Assembly (NCBI GenBank): GCA_025929585.1
Contig: JAICPY010000016.1
Location: 1-57,773, forward strand
DNA length: 57,773 nt
Origin: Steroidobacter sp.
GTDB lineage: Bacteria; Pseudomonadota; Gammaproteobacteria; Steroidobacterales; Steroidobacteraceae
Direction: 5' to 3'
The position numbers and the translations under genes were made by a program. The notes under the pieces are model-generated. The model was not told the DNA's origin, did not search any database, and saw only the letters and a program-made list of their open reading frames with translations. Below are positions 33,053 to 42,101 of the stretch, one piece after another (position 1 is the first letter of the stretch; every line of letters starts with the position of its first letter).

Positions 33053-35251
33053 TTAGAAGCGATACGCGAGATCGACACCCCATCGTCTCGGCAGCGCTTT
33101 GAACACGAAGTTGTTGGTGTATCCGGGATTCGGGAAGAACTGCGGACCGGGCGACCATTCCGCGTTGTATTCCTCATCGGTGGCATTCTTGATCCAAACC
33201 GTCGCCGACCAGGAATCGTTTTCGATGCCGGCGCGCAGGTTTATCAGCTCCAGCGGATCTCGTTCGGTGACGTTATCAGGATAGAACCAAGTCGGACCGA
33301 TCGCCTCGATGTCGGCGCGCACGAAGCCGCTCAGACCCTGCGCCGCGGCGAGATCGCGCCGATACTGCAACCCGAGATTCACGCTGTATTCCGAAACGAG
33401 CGGCGCTTGATTGCCGACGTCGATCGGATCGCGGTCCGATTCTTTGATCTCGCTATCCGTGTAGCCGATGCCGAGGTAGGCGTCGAACCCTTCCGCTAGT
33501 AATGCGCGGAACTCGAGCTCGAATCCTTGATAGTCGACACGGCCGAGATTGCCTAGATTCTGGGTGCTCGTGTTCGGGTCAAAGACGAAGAAGTAGGAGC
33601 CTTCGGCGCGCGTGTAGTACAAGTTGAGGTTGGCGGTGAGCCTGCGATTGAGGAACTCGGCCTTCGCGCCCGCTTCGTACGTATCCGCAGTCTCTTCATC
33701 GAATAGGTCATCTACGCCAGCGATGCCAGCCGCACCGACGCCTGTTTGATTGAAGCCGCCGCTCCTGAACCCGCGGCTATAACCCACATACAGCATCGAC
33801 TCTTCGCTCGGCTTGTAGCGCAGCGTGACCTTAGGTTGAAGCTCATCCCAACTTTCGGTGCGTACTTGGCCGGGAAACGCACTTCCGACCAACGGTGCCG
33901 GAATGAACTCCGCCGGTGTTTCGGTGGTGTTCTCGCGCTCATCCTCGTCGTAGCGAAGCGCGAATGCCGCTTCCAATTTTTCCGTTAGATCCACTTCCAA
34001 GTCCGCAAAGACGGCCCATGCAAAGTTGTCCTGTGAGTCGGCCAGGTAAGTGAACTGAGGATTGAACAGCGGTAATGGCGTGCGGCGCACTTCGGGAACC
34101 ACTCCGGTCCCTAAGTCGAAGACATTGCCGGTGGAGATGAAGCGATCCGTTTGGATGGCATACGCGCCGACAATCCATCGCACGGCGCTTTCGGAAGGCG
34201 AGGTGTAGCGAATTTCTTGGCTGATCGCTTCAACGTCGAGGAATTGATGCTGCGCCTGATCCGCGCCGAAGAATTGAAACAGCACCGATTCGGGAATCGG
34301 CAAGAAATCGAATTGGTCGCCGGTGAGAATCTCCTCGAGTGTGTCGTATGCCGTGATCGAGGTCAGCGTACCTGCGCCGACCCCGATGTCGAGTTTGACG
34401 GAGGCACCCACCATATCGCGCTCGTTGTTACCCGCGTTGTTGACTCGCACGGGTAAGCTGGTGTCGTTCACATCTTCGGTGATGTTGAAGTACAAGGCTT
34501 GAGTGTCGACCTGCGATATATAGAAGCGCATATCGGCACTCACGGAATCGGAAGCATCCCAAACCGCACGCACTCGCGCGGACAGATCCTTGTAGGGGTC
34601 CGCTTCTTCACCTAGCAGCGCGTTATCTATATAGCCCTCGGTATCGAGGTACGAAACATTCGCGCGATAGCGCAAATCCTCCGTGATGGGGCCACTCACG
34701 CTTGCTCGCGCTCGATAACCGGGCCCTGAGTCATAGCCCACCATCAAATTGCTCTCGAATTCGGAGGTCGGTGCCTTGGTGTTGATGATGATCGCACCGC
34801 CGATCGCGTTGCGTCCGTAAAGCGCGCCTTGAGGGCCTTTGAGAACTTCGATGCTCTCTATGTCGACGAGCTCTTGATTGAACTGCGATGGATTCGCCAT
34901 CGCCACGCCGTCGATGAGCACCGCCACGGAAGGTTCGCTGTTGCGCGCCTGTGAAATGCCGCGAACGGTGATAAATGAGGTGCCTTGGTTTTGCGTCTGC
35001 ACCAAGCTGATGTTCGGAGTGAGCCCGATAAAATCCTCTGGACGCTCGATGCCGGCGGCGGCAATGTCCTCGGCGGTGAATACGTTGATCGCGACCGGAA
35101 CGTCGAGCGAAGACTCATCGCGCTTGCGCGCCGTAACGATGACTTCTTCCAGGCCAGCAAAGCCTTCAGCCTGTGCGCTAACGTGCTGCGGAGTCGTGCA
35201 CAGCAGCGCAGCGGCGCTGGCCAGGACGTATCGCCCTGTCTTGATGCTCAT
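33053..35251 (-). CDS. TonB-dependent receptor of the catabolic operon
   Basis: This 732-residue outer-membrane receptor has a signal peptide ending near HVSAQA, a TonB box LEEVIVTARKR, a plug with LKGPQGALYGRNAIGGAI and a barrel ending in RRWGVDLAYRF. The ITVRGISQARNSEPSVAVLIDG segment marks the family of receptors common in sphingomonad and gammaproteobacterial degraders. Sitting inside the operon, it probably brings in the operon's substrate, which should therefore be too large or too scarce for porin diffusion (inference). Confidence 0.92.
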   Translation of the reverse strand: MSIKTGRYVLASAAALLCTTPQHVSAQAEGFAGLEEVIVTARKRDESSLDVPVAINVFTAEDIAAAGIERPEDFIGLTPNISLVQTQNQGTSFITVRGISQARNSEPSVAVLIDGVAMANPSQFNQELVDIESIEVLKGPQGALYGRNAIGGAIIINTKAPTSEFESNLMVGYDSGPGYRARASVSGPITEDLRYRANVSYLDTEGYIDNALLGEEADPYKDLSARVRAVWDASDSVSADMRFYISQVDTQALYFNITEDVNDTSLPVRVNNAGNNERDMVGASVKLDIGVGAGTLTSITAYDTLEEILTGDQFDFLPIPESVLFQFFGADQAQHQFLDVEAISQEIRYTSPSESAVRWIVGAYAIQTDRFISTGNVFDLGTGVVPEVRRTPLPLFNPQFTYLADSQDNFAWAVFADLEVDLTEKLEAAFALRYDEDERENTTETPAEFIPAPLVGSAFPGQVRTESWDELQPKVTLRYKPSEESMLYVGYSRGFRSGGFNQTGVGAAGIAGVDDLFDEETADTYEAGAKAEFLNRRLTANLNLYYTRAEGSYFFVFDPNTSTQNLGNLGRVDYQGFELEFRALLAEGFDAYLGIGYTDSEIKESDRDPIDVGNQAPLVSEYSVNLGLQYRRDLAAAQGLSGFVRADIEAIGPTWFYPDNVTERDPLELINLRAGIENDSWSATVWIKNATDEEYNAEWSPGPQFFPNPGYTNNFVFKALPRRWGVDLAYRF

Positions 35252-35288
35252 ACGAGTTTCCCCTCACTTTCAAGTTATCGCCTAGTCC

Positions 35289-36488
35289 TCACGCGGATGT
35301 CGAGCCAGTCAATTTGTTGGATTGCGTTTGTTGGAGTGGGTCCGCACCCGGCCAGTCAGCTCCTTCATTCATTGCGGTGCGAATCGCGAGGCCGTGCTCA
35401 TCGAGTAGCGGCGCGGTTCGCACTGCTTCAGCGTGTTTGCTGTCGAAGCGAACCGCGGGTCGCACGGCGTGTCGCCCCTCATGCGCCGACTCCACGGGCA
35501 CGATCAAGTCCAGGTGCTTGACCTGCGGATCGTTGACGACTTGATCGATTCGATTGATCGGCGCAAATGGCACGTCGTTGGCGTTCAACCGATCGGCCCA
35601 GTGCGCCATGGGATGTCGGCAGAACAGTGCATCGAGCTCGGCGCCCAGCGCTTCGAAGTGTTCGATTCGGCCTTGCCGCGTGCTGAAGCGTTCGTCCGCG
35701 GCGAGCGCAGCGGATTCCAGAGCACTCGTCAGGCCGCGCCAGAACTTTTCCAGAGACGATAAGTGGATCGCGATCAAACCATCATCAGCAGTGCGCAGAA
35801 TGTAGGCTTGCGCGAGACGGGGGCGGTCGCTGGATTTCGGTATTTGATTCAGCGCAAAGAATGCTGCGAACGGCTCGACGGCGAAATGTGCCATCGCTTC
35901 GAGCATCGAAACCTCGACCAAGCGTCCTCGTTGTGTGCGTGTGCGCTCGAACAATGCGCCTAATACGCCATAGGCCGCATAGATGCCGGTGATGGCATCG
36001 GCAAGTGCCGGTCCGAGAAAGCGAGGTCGATCCGGATCCACGACGACACTCAAGAATCCACTGAGCGCCTGTGCAACGGAGTCATAGCTGGGGCGATCGA
36101 CGTAAGGTCCGCTCGATCCGAATCCGCTGATAGAGCAGTAGATCAGTTGCGGATTCAGTTGCTGCAGCCGCTGCGCACCTGCGCCCAGACGCTCAGCGGT
36201 GCCAGGTCGAAAGTTCTGAATGTAGATATCCGCACTCGCAACGAGTCGATCGAACATCTGTCGATCGCCCGCCGCATTCATATCGAGCACGATGCTGCGT
36301 TTGTTGCGGTTGTACGCTTGAAAGTGCGGTGAGAACTGACCGCCCTGATAACTGCGATAAGGATCACCGCTGGGACTCTCGACCTTGATCACATCGGCGC
36401 CCAGATCGGCCAACATCATTCCGGTGCAAGGTCCGGTAATGAAGGTCCCTTGCTCGACGATGCGGATTCCGGAGAGCACCGAGTTCAT
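35289..36488 (-). CDS. Family III (CaiB/BaiF) CoA-transferase
   Basis: This 399-residue protein has the family III hallmarks: RIVEQGTFITGPCTGMMLAD near the N-terminus, DVIKVESPSGDPYR, the NRNKRSIVLDM segment and a likely catalytic Asp in GPALADAITGIYAAYG. Such enzymes move CoA between carboxylic acids, forming a thioester with the operon's substrate or an intermediate. Its ATG overlaps the stop of the citrate-synthase-like gene (ATGA), so the two proteins are made together and probably act in sequence. Confidence 0.9.
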   Translation of the reverse strand: MNSVLSGIRIVEQGTFITGPCTGMMLADLGADVIKVESPSGDPYRSYQGGQFSPHFQAYNRNKRSIVLDMNAAGDRQMFDRLVASADIYIQNFRPGTAERLGAGAQRLQQLNPQLIYCSISGFGSSGPYVDRPSYDSVAQALSGFLSVVVDPDRPRFLGPALADAITGIYAAYGVLGALFERTRTQRGRLVEVSMLEAMAHFAVEPFAAFFALNQIPKSSDRPRLAQAYILRTADDGLIAIHLSSLEKFWRGLTSALESAALAADERFSTRQGRIEHFEALGAELDALFCRHPMAHWADRLNANDVPFAPINRIDQVVNDPQVKHLDLIVPVESAHEGRHAVRPAVRFDSKHAEAVRTAPLLDEHGLAIRTAMNEGADWPGADPLQQTQSNKLTGSTSA

Positions 36489-37303
36489 GGTTCGCTCCGG
36501 GATGTTGTCGCGCTGTAGCCAGGTGGAACCGCGCCGTCATAGTCGATTGCCTGCGCGCCTGCATGCGATAGCACGAAGCCCACGGGACGGTGCTGTTCTT
36601 CGAGCAGGTGGCCGACCAAACTTGCCGTGCGTGCGAGGATTGGCACGCCTTTCAGCGCGAGCAGTGGATAGCCTGCATCGAGCAGCACGGCCGCGATGGC
36701 ACCGGAGACATTCAACGCGAGAGGTTTGCCGATGATCTGTGGGATGACACCCTGAACCTCGAGCACCGCGTCTACATGGGATCCGCGCGTCCCACATTCT
36801 TCGGCAATCTCGATGAGCTTTTTTGCTCTCGGATCGAAGTCCTTATGCAATGGATGGCCAAAACCCGGCACGGGGCGACGCCCGCTGCGATGCTCTTGCA
36901 CGACTTGGATAGAAGCATCATGAAGCGCTGCCGTGCTCGATCGTTCGACGACGTCATGGAGTAAATGACCGGCCGTCTCGGCGGCGCCGAGGATGACGGA
37001 CCCACAGCCGAGAATGCCGGCTGCGACGGCGCCTTGCAGCGCCTCCGGCGCGGCAGCCAACGTCATGCGACTGGCTTGAACGCTGGGTACTAAGCCGTGC
37101 TCCGCGATCGCGACCAGGGTTGCATCCAACATTCGCCGCTGCGAATCGTTCGGCAACGAACCCGCTACGAGTAGCCAAGCTAAATCCGTGAAGGTTGCTT
37201 TGCCTATCAGCTCGGCACACAGATCGAAGCCGCGCACGACGATCGTTTGTTCGTTCGAGCACGAGATCGCCGAGGAGCGAAACGCTTGCGAGCCGATCTT
37301 CAT
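36485..37303 (-). CDS. Citrate-synthase-superfamily protein, citryl-CoA-lyase-like
   Basis: This 272-residue protein is much shorter than citrate synthase (about 430) and fits the short citryl-CoA-lyase-like group. PGFGHPLHKDFDPRAKKL carries a conserved His150. Where citrate synthase has its first catalytic His the sequence reads ALQGAVAAG, with Gln90, and where the Asp is expected it reads LNVSGAIAA, with Ser200. Paired with a CoA-transferase it may cleave a citryl-CoA-type thioester into acetyl-CoA and an oxo acid. It is the first gene of the catabolic operon, and the ATG at 37303 follows the operator region. Confidence 0.75.
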   Translation of the reverse strand: MKIGSQAFRSSAISCSNEQTIVVRGFDLCAELIGKATFTDLAWLLVAGSLPNDSQRRMLDATLVAIAEHGLVPSVQASRMTLAAAPEALQGAVAAGILGCGSVILGAAETAGHLLHDVVERSSTAALHDASIQVVQEHRSGRRPVPGFGHPLHKDFDPRAKKLIEIAEECGTRGSHVDAVLEVQGVIPQIIGKPLALNVSGAIAAVLLDAGYPLLALKGVPILARTASLVGHLLEEQHRPVGFVLSHAGAQAIDYDGAVPPGYSATTSRSEP

Positions 37304-37337
37304 CGTCCAGATACCCCCTCGTTTCCGGCTGTGGTAT

Positions 37338-37354
37338 TTTTCGCATAGCGAAAA
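37338..37354. promoter_or_regulatory. IclR operator-like palindrome 1
   Basis: TTTTCGC-ATA-GCGAAAA is a perfect 7-bp inverted repeat with a 3-bp centre. It lies 35 bp upstream of the start of the catabolic operon. Confidence 0.6.
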
Positions 37355-37357
37355 TAC

Positions 37358-37372
37358 ATTCGTATTGCGAAT
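37358..37372. promoter_or_regulatory. IclR operator-like palindrome 2
   Basis: ATTCG-TATTG-CGAAT is a 5-bp inverted repeat placed 20 bp (centre to centre near 19) after palindrome 1, a spacing that would allow cooperative binding. Confidence 0.5.
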
Positions 37373-37429
37373 AATCGTGAGCCTCAAGCCCGTACAGTGT
37401 CAAGCCGGTGCCTACGAGGGTCTTTCCTT

Positions 37430-37444
37430 TTTCGGATAGCGAAA
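37430..37444. promoter_or_regulatory. IclR operator-like palindrome 3
   Basis: TTTCGGATAGCGAAA closely matches palindrome 1 (TTTCGCATAGCGAAA). It ends 12 bp before the IclR start codon, a position suited to autorepression. Confidence 0.6.
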
Positions 37445-37456
37445 TAAAGTAAGCGG

Positions 37457-38263
37457 ATGAAACGCAACAATGCAGAGCCCAGACGCGAAGCGATGGGCGG
37501 ACTCGCGAAGGGATTGGATGTGATCCGCGCGCTTTCGCAGGGTGCGCCCTCGTTGACGTTGAGCGAGATCGCGAGCCGCAGCAATTTGTCTGCTGCGACC
37601 GCGCGTCGATGCCTGCTCACACTCGCGGAGCTCGGGTATGTCATGCAGTCAGGACGCAACTTCCTCTTGCGTCCGAAAGTGCTGGAGCTCGGCGCCGCGT
37701 ATCTGGAGTCGATGAACGTCGAGACACTCACGAAGACCTATCTCGAAGATCTAGCGAGTCAAACAGGCGATTCAGCTGCGCTCACCGTGCTCGATGGCAC
37801 CGAGGTGGTGTACATCGCACGCGCGTCCGCGCGTACGTTGCTGCGTCTAGAGGCGCATGTTGGCAGTCGCTTTCCGGCTTACGCGACATCGACAGGCCGC
37901 GTATTGCTTGCGGGGTTGTCTTCCGAACGACTGCAGCAGTATTGGCAAGCTGCAAACATCGTTCCGCTCACTGATCAAACCGTCACCGACACGATCAAGT
38001 TGAGCAAACTCGTGGATGAATGTCGGCGCGTAGGTTACTCGGCCGTCGAAGACGAGTTGGCTTATGGAGTAGTCGCTGTTGCCGTTCCGGTATTCGACCA
38101 AGCCCGCCGTATCGTCGCAGCCCTCAACAGCTCGAGTCATTCGAAGCGAACCACGAAATCAAAGCTCATTCGCGAGCGAGTGCCAAAGCTCAGAGCAATT
38201 AGTGCGCAGATATCGCAAGAGTTGAGTCGCGTCCCAGGGCTTTCTTTGAGTGCACAAAATTAG
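37457..38263 (+). CDS. IclR-family regulator, PcaR-like
   Basis: This 268-residue protein has an N-terminal winged helix (LTLSEIASRSNLSAATARRC) and an IclR effector domain with ALTVLDGTEVVYIARASA, FPAYATSTGRVLLAGL and ELAYGVVAVAVPVFD. The pattern is closest to the PcaR/PobR subgroup that controls beta-ketoadipate and other aromatic pathways. It is divergent from the seven-gene operon, and three similar palindromes lie between them. It probably regulates the operon and itself in response to a pathway intermediate. Confidence 0.88.
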   Translation: MKRNNAEPRREAMGGLAKGLDVIRALSQGAPSLTLSEIASRSNLSAATARRCLLTLAELGYVMQSGRNFLLRPKVLELGAAYLESMNVETLTKTYLEDLASQTGDSAALTVLDGTEVVYIARASARTLLRLEAHVGSRFPAYATSTGRVLLAGLSSERLQQYWQAANIVPLTDQTVTDTIKLSKLVDECRRVGYSAVEDELAYGVVAVAVPVFDQARRIVAALNSSSHSKRTTKSKLIRERVPKLRAISAQISQELSRVPGLSLSAQN

Positions 38264-38266
38264 GGT

Positions 38267-38371
38267 GGGGACGCTCCTCGCACTCGAGGAGTGTCGCCAC
38301 TACCACCGGAGTTCTGCACAGGGGACACTCCTCGAGAACGAGGAGCGTCCCCTAAGACGAGGAGCGTCCCC
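38267..38371. repeat. Cluster of GGGGACACTCCTCG-family inverted repeats
   Basis: Two forward 14-bp units (38267, 38321) and three inverted units (38285, 38339, 38358) form two adjacent hairpins with 4-base loops plus one extra arm. It begins 3 bp after the IclR stop and ends 66 bp before the GH115 start. Related to the perfect palindrome at 29881-29925. Confidence 0.85.
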
Positions 38372-38437
38372 GCGCTGTTTGTCACTCGCATCCTCAGCTG
38401 CCACACTGACATCTTTTACACAGGCATTGAGACGCTT

Positions 38438-41317
38438 ATGAATCGAGCGCGCACTTACTTGGTCGCATGGTTGCCGATTTTGGCGTGCCTGATGTGCAGC
38501 GCCGCGTATGCAGGATTCGGCGAGACGTCTTACGTTGGTTTCAAGGGAGAGTCGCGTGCGGCAGCTGTTTATGCCGAAGGTCGCGCCACCTCGTTATGGT
38601 TGGATCCCGGCGATCATGCCGGTGTCCTTCGCGCCGCGCGCGATGTTCAGGCGGACATAGAGCGCGTGACCGGCGCTCGCCCGCAACTCGCGACTGAGAA
38701 ACCCGATGCGAATGTGTTGATCATTGCCGGCACGATCGGCAACAGCGTGCCGATCGATGACTTGATATCGCGCGGCAAACTCGAGGTCGACGACGTACGT
38801 GGTAAATGGGAATCCTTTGTGGTCGAGGTCGTCGATCGACCTGTAGCCGGTGTCGATCGAGCCATCGTTATCGCAGGCAGTGATAGGCGCGGCACGATTT
38901 ATGGTCTGTACGACTTGTCGACTCAAATGGGTGTTTCGCCTTGGTACTGGTGGGCGGATGTGCCGACGGTGCGGCGTGATGCGGTGTTCGTTAGACATGG
39001 CCGCTATGTGGTCGGCGAGCCGGTAGTGAAATATCGCGGCATCTTTCTCAACGACGAGGCACCCGCGTTGAGCGGCTGGGCGCGCGAGAAATTCGGCGGC
39101 TTCAATCACGAGTTCTACGCTCATGTGTTCGAGCTGATCCTGCGCCTGCGTGGTAATTATCTGTGGCCGGCAATGTGGGGTAGCGCGTTCAACGATGACG
39201 ATCCGCGTAACGCGCCGTTGGCACACGAGTACGGAATCGTGATGGGTACTTCGCATCATGAGCCGTTGATGCGCGCGCATGCCGAATGGCGCCGCCACGG
39301 TCGGGGGCCGTGGAACTACGCGACCAACGCCGAAGCGCTGCAACAGTTCTGGCGTAGCAGCGTCGAGCGCACGCGTGATTTCGAAAACATCATGTCCATC
39401 GGCATGCGTGGCGATGGCGATGAAGCAATGTCCGAAGAGACAAATGTCGCTCTGCTAGAGAAGATCGTCGCGGACCAACGCACCATCCTCAGCGAGGTGC
39501 TGGATCGTCCGCCGCAGAAAATTCCTCAGCTCTGGGCCCTCTACAAGGAAGTGCAGGACTATTACGAGCGAGGGATGCGAGTGCCGGATGACGTGACGTT
39601 GCTCTGGTGCGATGACAATTGGGGAAATATCCGCCGCCTGCCTACTCCTGCCGAGCGGGATCGGCCGGGCGGTGCGGGTGTGTACTATCACTTCGACTAC
39701 GTCGGCGGTCCGCGCAACTATAAGTGGATCAACACGGTGCCGATTACGAAGATTCAAGAGCAAATGAATCTTGCATGGCAGTACGGCGCGAACCGTATCT
39801 GGATCGTGAATGTCGGTGATTTGAAGCCGATGGAATTCCCGATCGAGTTCTTCTTGACGATGGCTTGGAATCCGGCGCGCCTGTCTTACGATCAGATCGA
39901 TCGGTATTCACGCACCTGGGCGGCCCGCGAGTTCGGCGCCACCCACGCAGAAGAGATCGCCTCGCTGATCAACGGCTATACAAAACTGAACTCGTTGCGA
40001 AAGCCCGAGATGCTCGCGCCGGACACCTTTTCTTTAACCAACTATGAGGAAGCGCAGAGAATCCTCGAGCAATGGCGCGACCTCGCCGATCGGGCGACGC
40101 GTCTCAAGCCACAACTCTCCGCGGACGCGCAAGATGCATTCTTTCAGCTCGTTCTATATCCAGTGACGGCGAGCGCCGCTGTTCAGGAGATGTATGTCGC
40201 CGTCGGTCGCAATCGCCTCTATGGGTTGCAAGGCAGAACCGATGCGGCTGTGGAAGCACAACGGGCTCGCGACTGGTTTGCAGCGGACGAACGCCTGGCG
40301 CGCGAGTATCACGAGATGAATGGTGGTCGATGGAACCACATGATGGCTCAGATCAACATCGGCTATACCTATTGGCAGCAGCCTGAGCTCGAAGTGATGC
40401 CGCCTATCAGTGAAGTGCATCCGCGTCGTGGAGCGGCGCCCGCAATGGCAATCGAGGGTAGCGATGTAGCGTGGCCTTCGTACGGTGCGAAACCTGCAAC
40501 GCTGCCGCCTCTAGATGCGATGACGCGCGGCACGCGATGGATCGAGTTGTTCAATCGTGGCGGAGCGCCTTATGAGTACAAGATCAGCTCGAGTAGCACT
40601 TGGCTCGGCATCGATAAACCGTCAGGTGCGATCGCTAAAACCGTGCGCGTTACTTTCGATGTCGACTGGAATGCCGCGCCGAGCGGCACTTCCTCCGCGA
40701 CTATCGATATCCAGACCAGCACGGGCGAAAAGCTGGCCGTACAGTTGCCGATCGACAATCCTGCGAATCGTCCACCGCGCGGCTTCAAAGGCTTCATCGA
40801 GAGCGACCGCGTGATCGCGATCGACGCGCCTCTTTACACGCGAGCCATCGATGAACGTGACGCCCGCTGGAAGACGCTGCCCGACTTCGGTCGAACGCTC
40901 GGCGGCGTGACGATTTATCCTGTGACGGCGGCAACTCGCGTACTAGGCGGCAAAACGGCCCGGCTCGAATATGACCTGTTCCTGACATCGGCTGGGGAGG
41001 TGAAGGTCGAATTGCATTGCGCGCCATCGTTGGACTTTCAGTCCGGCGATGGCTTGCGGATCGCCGTGTCGTTCGACGATGCGAAGCCGCAAATCGTCAA
41101 GCTCGACACTTGGTCATCGCCGAATTGGGAGCGGGCCGTCGCTGAAGGCATTCGACGCGTCACATCCGCTCACACAATCGCCCTGCCCGGCAAGCACACA
41201 TTGAAAATTTGGATGGTAACGCCGGGTGTCGTGCTCGAGAGGATCGTGATCGACGCCGGAGGTCTGCGTCCTAGCTATCTCGGGCCGCCGCAAAGCGTTG
41301 CGCACGATTCGCGGTGA
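38438..41317 (+). CDS. GH115 xylan alpha-glucuronidase
   Basis: This 959-residue secreted enzyme has a signal peptide ending near CSAAYA. The family 115 body includes VLIIAGTIGNSVPIDDLI, RGTIYGLYDLSTQMGVSPWY, KYRGIFLNDEAPALSGWA, NYLWPAMWGSAFNDDD and IGMRGDGDEAM. Such enzymes remove 4-O-methyl-glucuronic acid from xylan. The C-terminal 250 residues form the beta-sandwich region typical of the full-length family. The start at 38438 is chosen because an upstream in-frame ATG at 38291 would translate the repeat cluster. No other xylan gene is adjacent, so it is an isolated hemicellulase. Confidence 0.92.
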   Translation: MNRARTYLVAWLPILACLMCSAAYAGFGETSYVGFKGESRAAAVYAEGRATSLWLDPGDHAGVLRAARDVQADIERVTGARPQLATEKPDANVLIIAGTIGNSVPIDDLISRGKLEVDDVRGKWESFVVEVVDRPVAGVDRAIVIAGSDRRGTIYGLYDLSTQMGVSPWYWWADVPTVRRDAVFVRHGRYVVGEPVVKYRGIFLNDEAPALSGWAREKFGGFNHEFYAHVFELILRLRGNYLWPAMWGSAFNDDDPRNAPLAHEYGIVMGTSHHEPLMRAHAEWRRHGRGPWNYATNAEALQQFWRSSVERTRDFENIMSIGMRGDGDEAMSEETNVALLEKIVADQRTILSEVLDRPPQKIPQLWALYKEVQDYYERGMRVPDDVTLLWCDDNWGNIRRLPTPAERDRPGGAGVYYHFDYVGGPRNYKWINTVPITKIQEQMNLAWQYGANRIWIVNVGDLKPMEFPIEFFLTMAWNPARLSYDQIDRYSRTWAAREFGATHAEEIASLINGYTKLNSLRKPEMLAPDTFSLTNYEEAQRILEQWRDLADRATRLKPQLSADAQDAFFQLVLYPVTASAAVQEMYVAVGRNRLYGLQGRTDAAVEAQRARDWFAADERLAREYHEMNGGRWNHMMAQINIGYTYWQQPELEVMPPISEVHPRRGAAPAMAIEGSDVAWPSYGAKPATLPPLDAMTRGTRWIELFNRGGAPYEYKISSSSTWLGIDKPSGAIAKTVRVTFDVDWNAAPSGTSSATIDIQTSTGEKLAVQLPIDNPANRPPRGFKGFIESDRVIAIDAPLYTRAIDERDARWKTLPDFGRTLGGVTIYPVTAATRVLGGKTARLEYDLFLTSAGEVKVELHCAPSLDFQSGDGLRIAVSFDDAKPQIVKLDTWSSPNWERAVAEGIRRVTSAHTIALPGKHTLKIWMVTPGVVLERIVIDAGGLRPSYLGPPQSVAHDSR

Positions 41318-41426
41318 TGTAAAAAACGACTGGTCGGAGAACTACGACTTCTGGCCTGAATAGCGCTTCTTCAAAGTGTTGTGCGTAATCGAGGGAACAA
41401 CTTGTAGCCGAATTTGTTAAGCGGTC

Positions 41427-41831
41427 ATGCTCGACCACACAGGCTTCGTCGTAATCGATCTCGGCCGCTCGCGTCGCTTCTACGATGCGATCGCGAAAGC
41501 GCTTGGTCTTGCGACGATCGACAACGGCGAAGAGTCATTTCTGCTGGGTCGCAGCGCAGAGCAGCCTATTCCCTATCTTTGGATCGGAACCTCGAAACCC
41601 TCCTACTGGGCGAAAGGTTCGAGCGCGGGCCTGAACCAAACACATATCGCGTTCAGCGCGCCGAGCAAAGCCGTGGTCGATGAGTTTTATCGCGCTGCAT
41701 TGGCCGCAGGTGGACGGGACAACGGCAAGCCCGGTCCGCGCGTCGGCGCCGGTCAGTACTATGGTGCCTTCGTGCTCGATCCTGACGGAAACAATATCGA
41801 AGCCTGCGTCCGCGGCTCGAATGCGCGCTGA
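41427..41831 (+). CDS. VOC-family glyoxalase-like protein
   Basis: This 134-residue protein has two VOC modules: LDHTGFVVIDLGRSRRFYDA and NQTHIAFSAPSKAVVDEFY, with a C-terminal FVLDPDGNNIEACVRG. This is the pattern of fosfomycin-resistance-like and lyase-like VOC proteins; the metal ligands would be His3-type, His (TH) and Glu in NNIEA. The specific reaction is unknown. Confidence 0.85.
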   Translation: MLDHTGFVVIDLGRSRRFYDAIAKALGLATIDNGEESFLLGRSAEQPIPYLWIGTSKPSYWAKGSSAGLNQTHIAFSAPSKAVVDEFYRAALAAGGRDNGKPGPRVGAGQYYGAFVLDPDGNNIEACVRGSNAR

Positions 41832-41946
41832 GCTTTGGGTGAGCTTGGGGCGACATCCTTACAACGGGATTTTCCGCATTATTTGCGCAGAGTTACTAGT
41901 GAGCAAGCTCAATTGTTTGCCCTAGACTCAATGGCATCTAGTTAAC

Positions 41947-42020
41947 GTTGACGGTTGGCAGTTGACGGCCGGACAAAGACGGCCGCTCTTGCTGCCAACC
42001 GTCAATGGTCAACCGCCAAC
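41947..42020. repeat. Heptamer-arm hairpin repeat, copy C
   Basis: The left arm is GTTGACGGTTGGCAGTTGAC plus GGCC and the right arm carries GCCAACC and GTCAACC units. Read on the minus strand its core GTTGGCAGCAAGAG and GGCCGTC match copy B closely, so this copy is inserted in the opposite orientation. It lies between a VOC and a SnoaL-like gene. Confidence 0.8.
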
Positions 42021-42101
42021 ATGCCGCTTAATTAAGCGTCATTGGCCCTGGACTCAAGATCGCCGACTCCAACGCGAATAACTGCTCTTTAGCCGCCGAC
42101 C

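Noticed and set aside
38291-38437. 49-residue extension of the GH115 protein
   Set aside because: It is translated from the GGGGACACTCCTCG repeat cluster and precedes a clear signal peptide at 38438.
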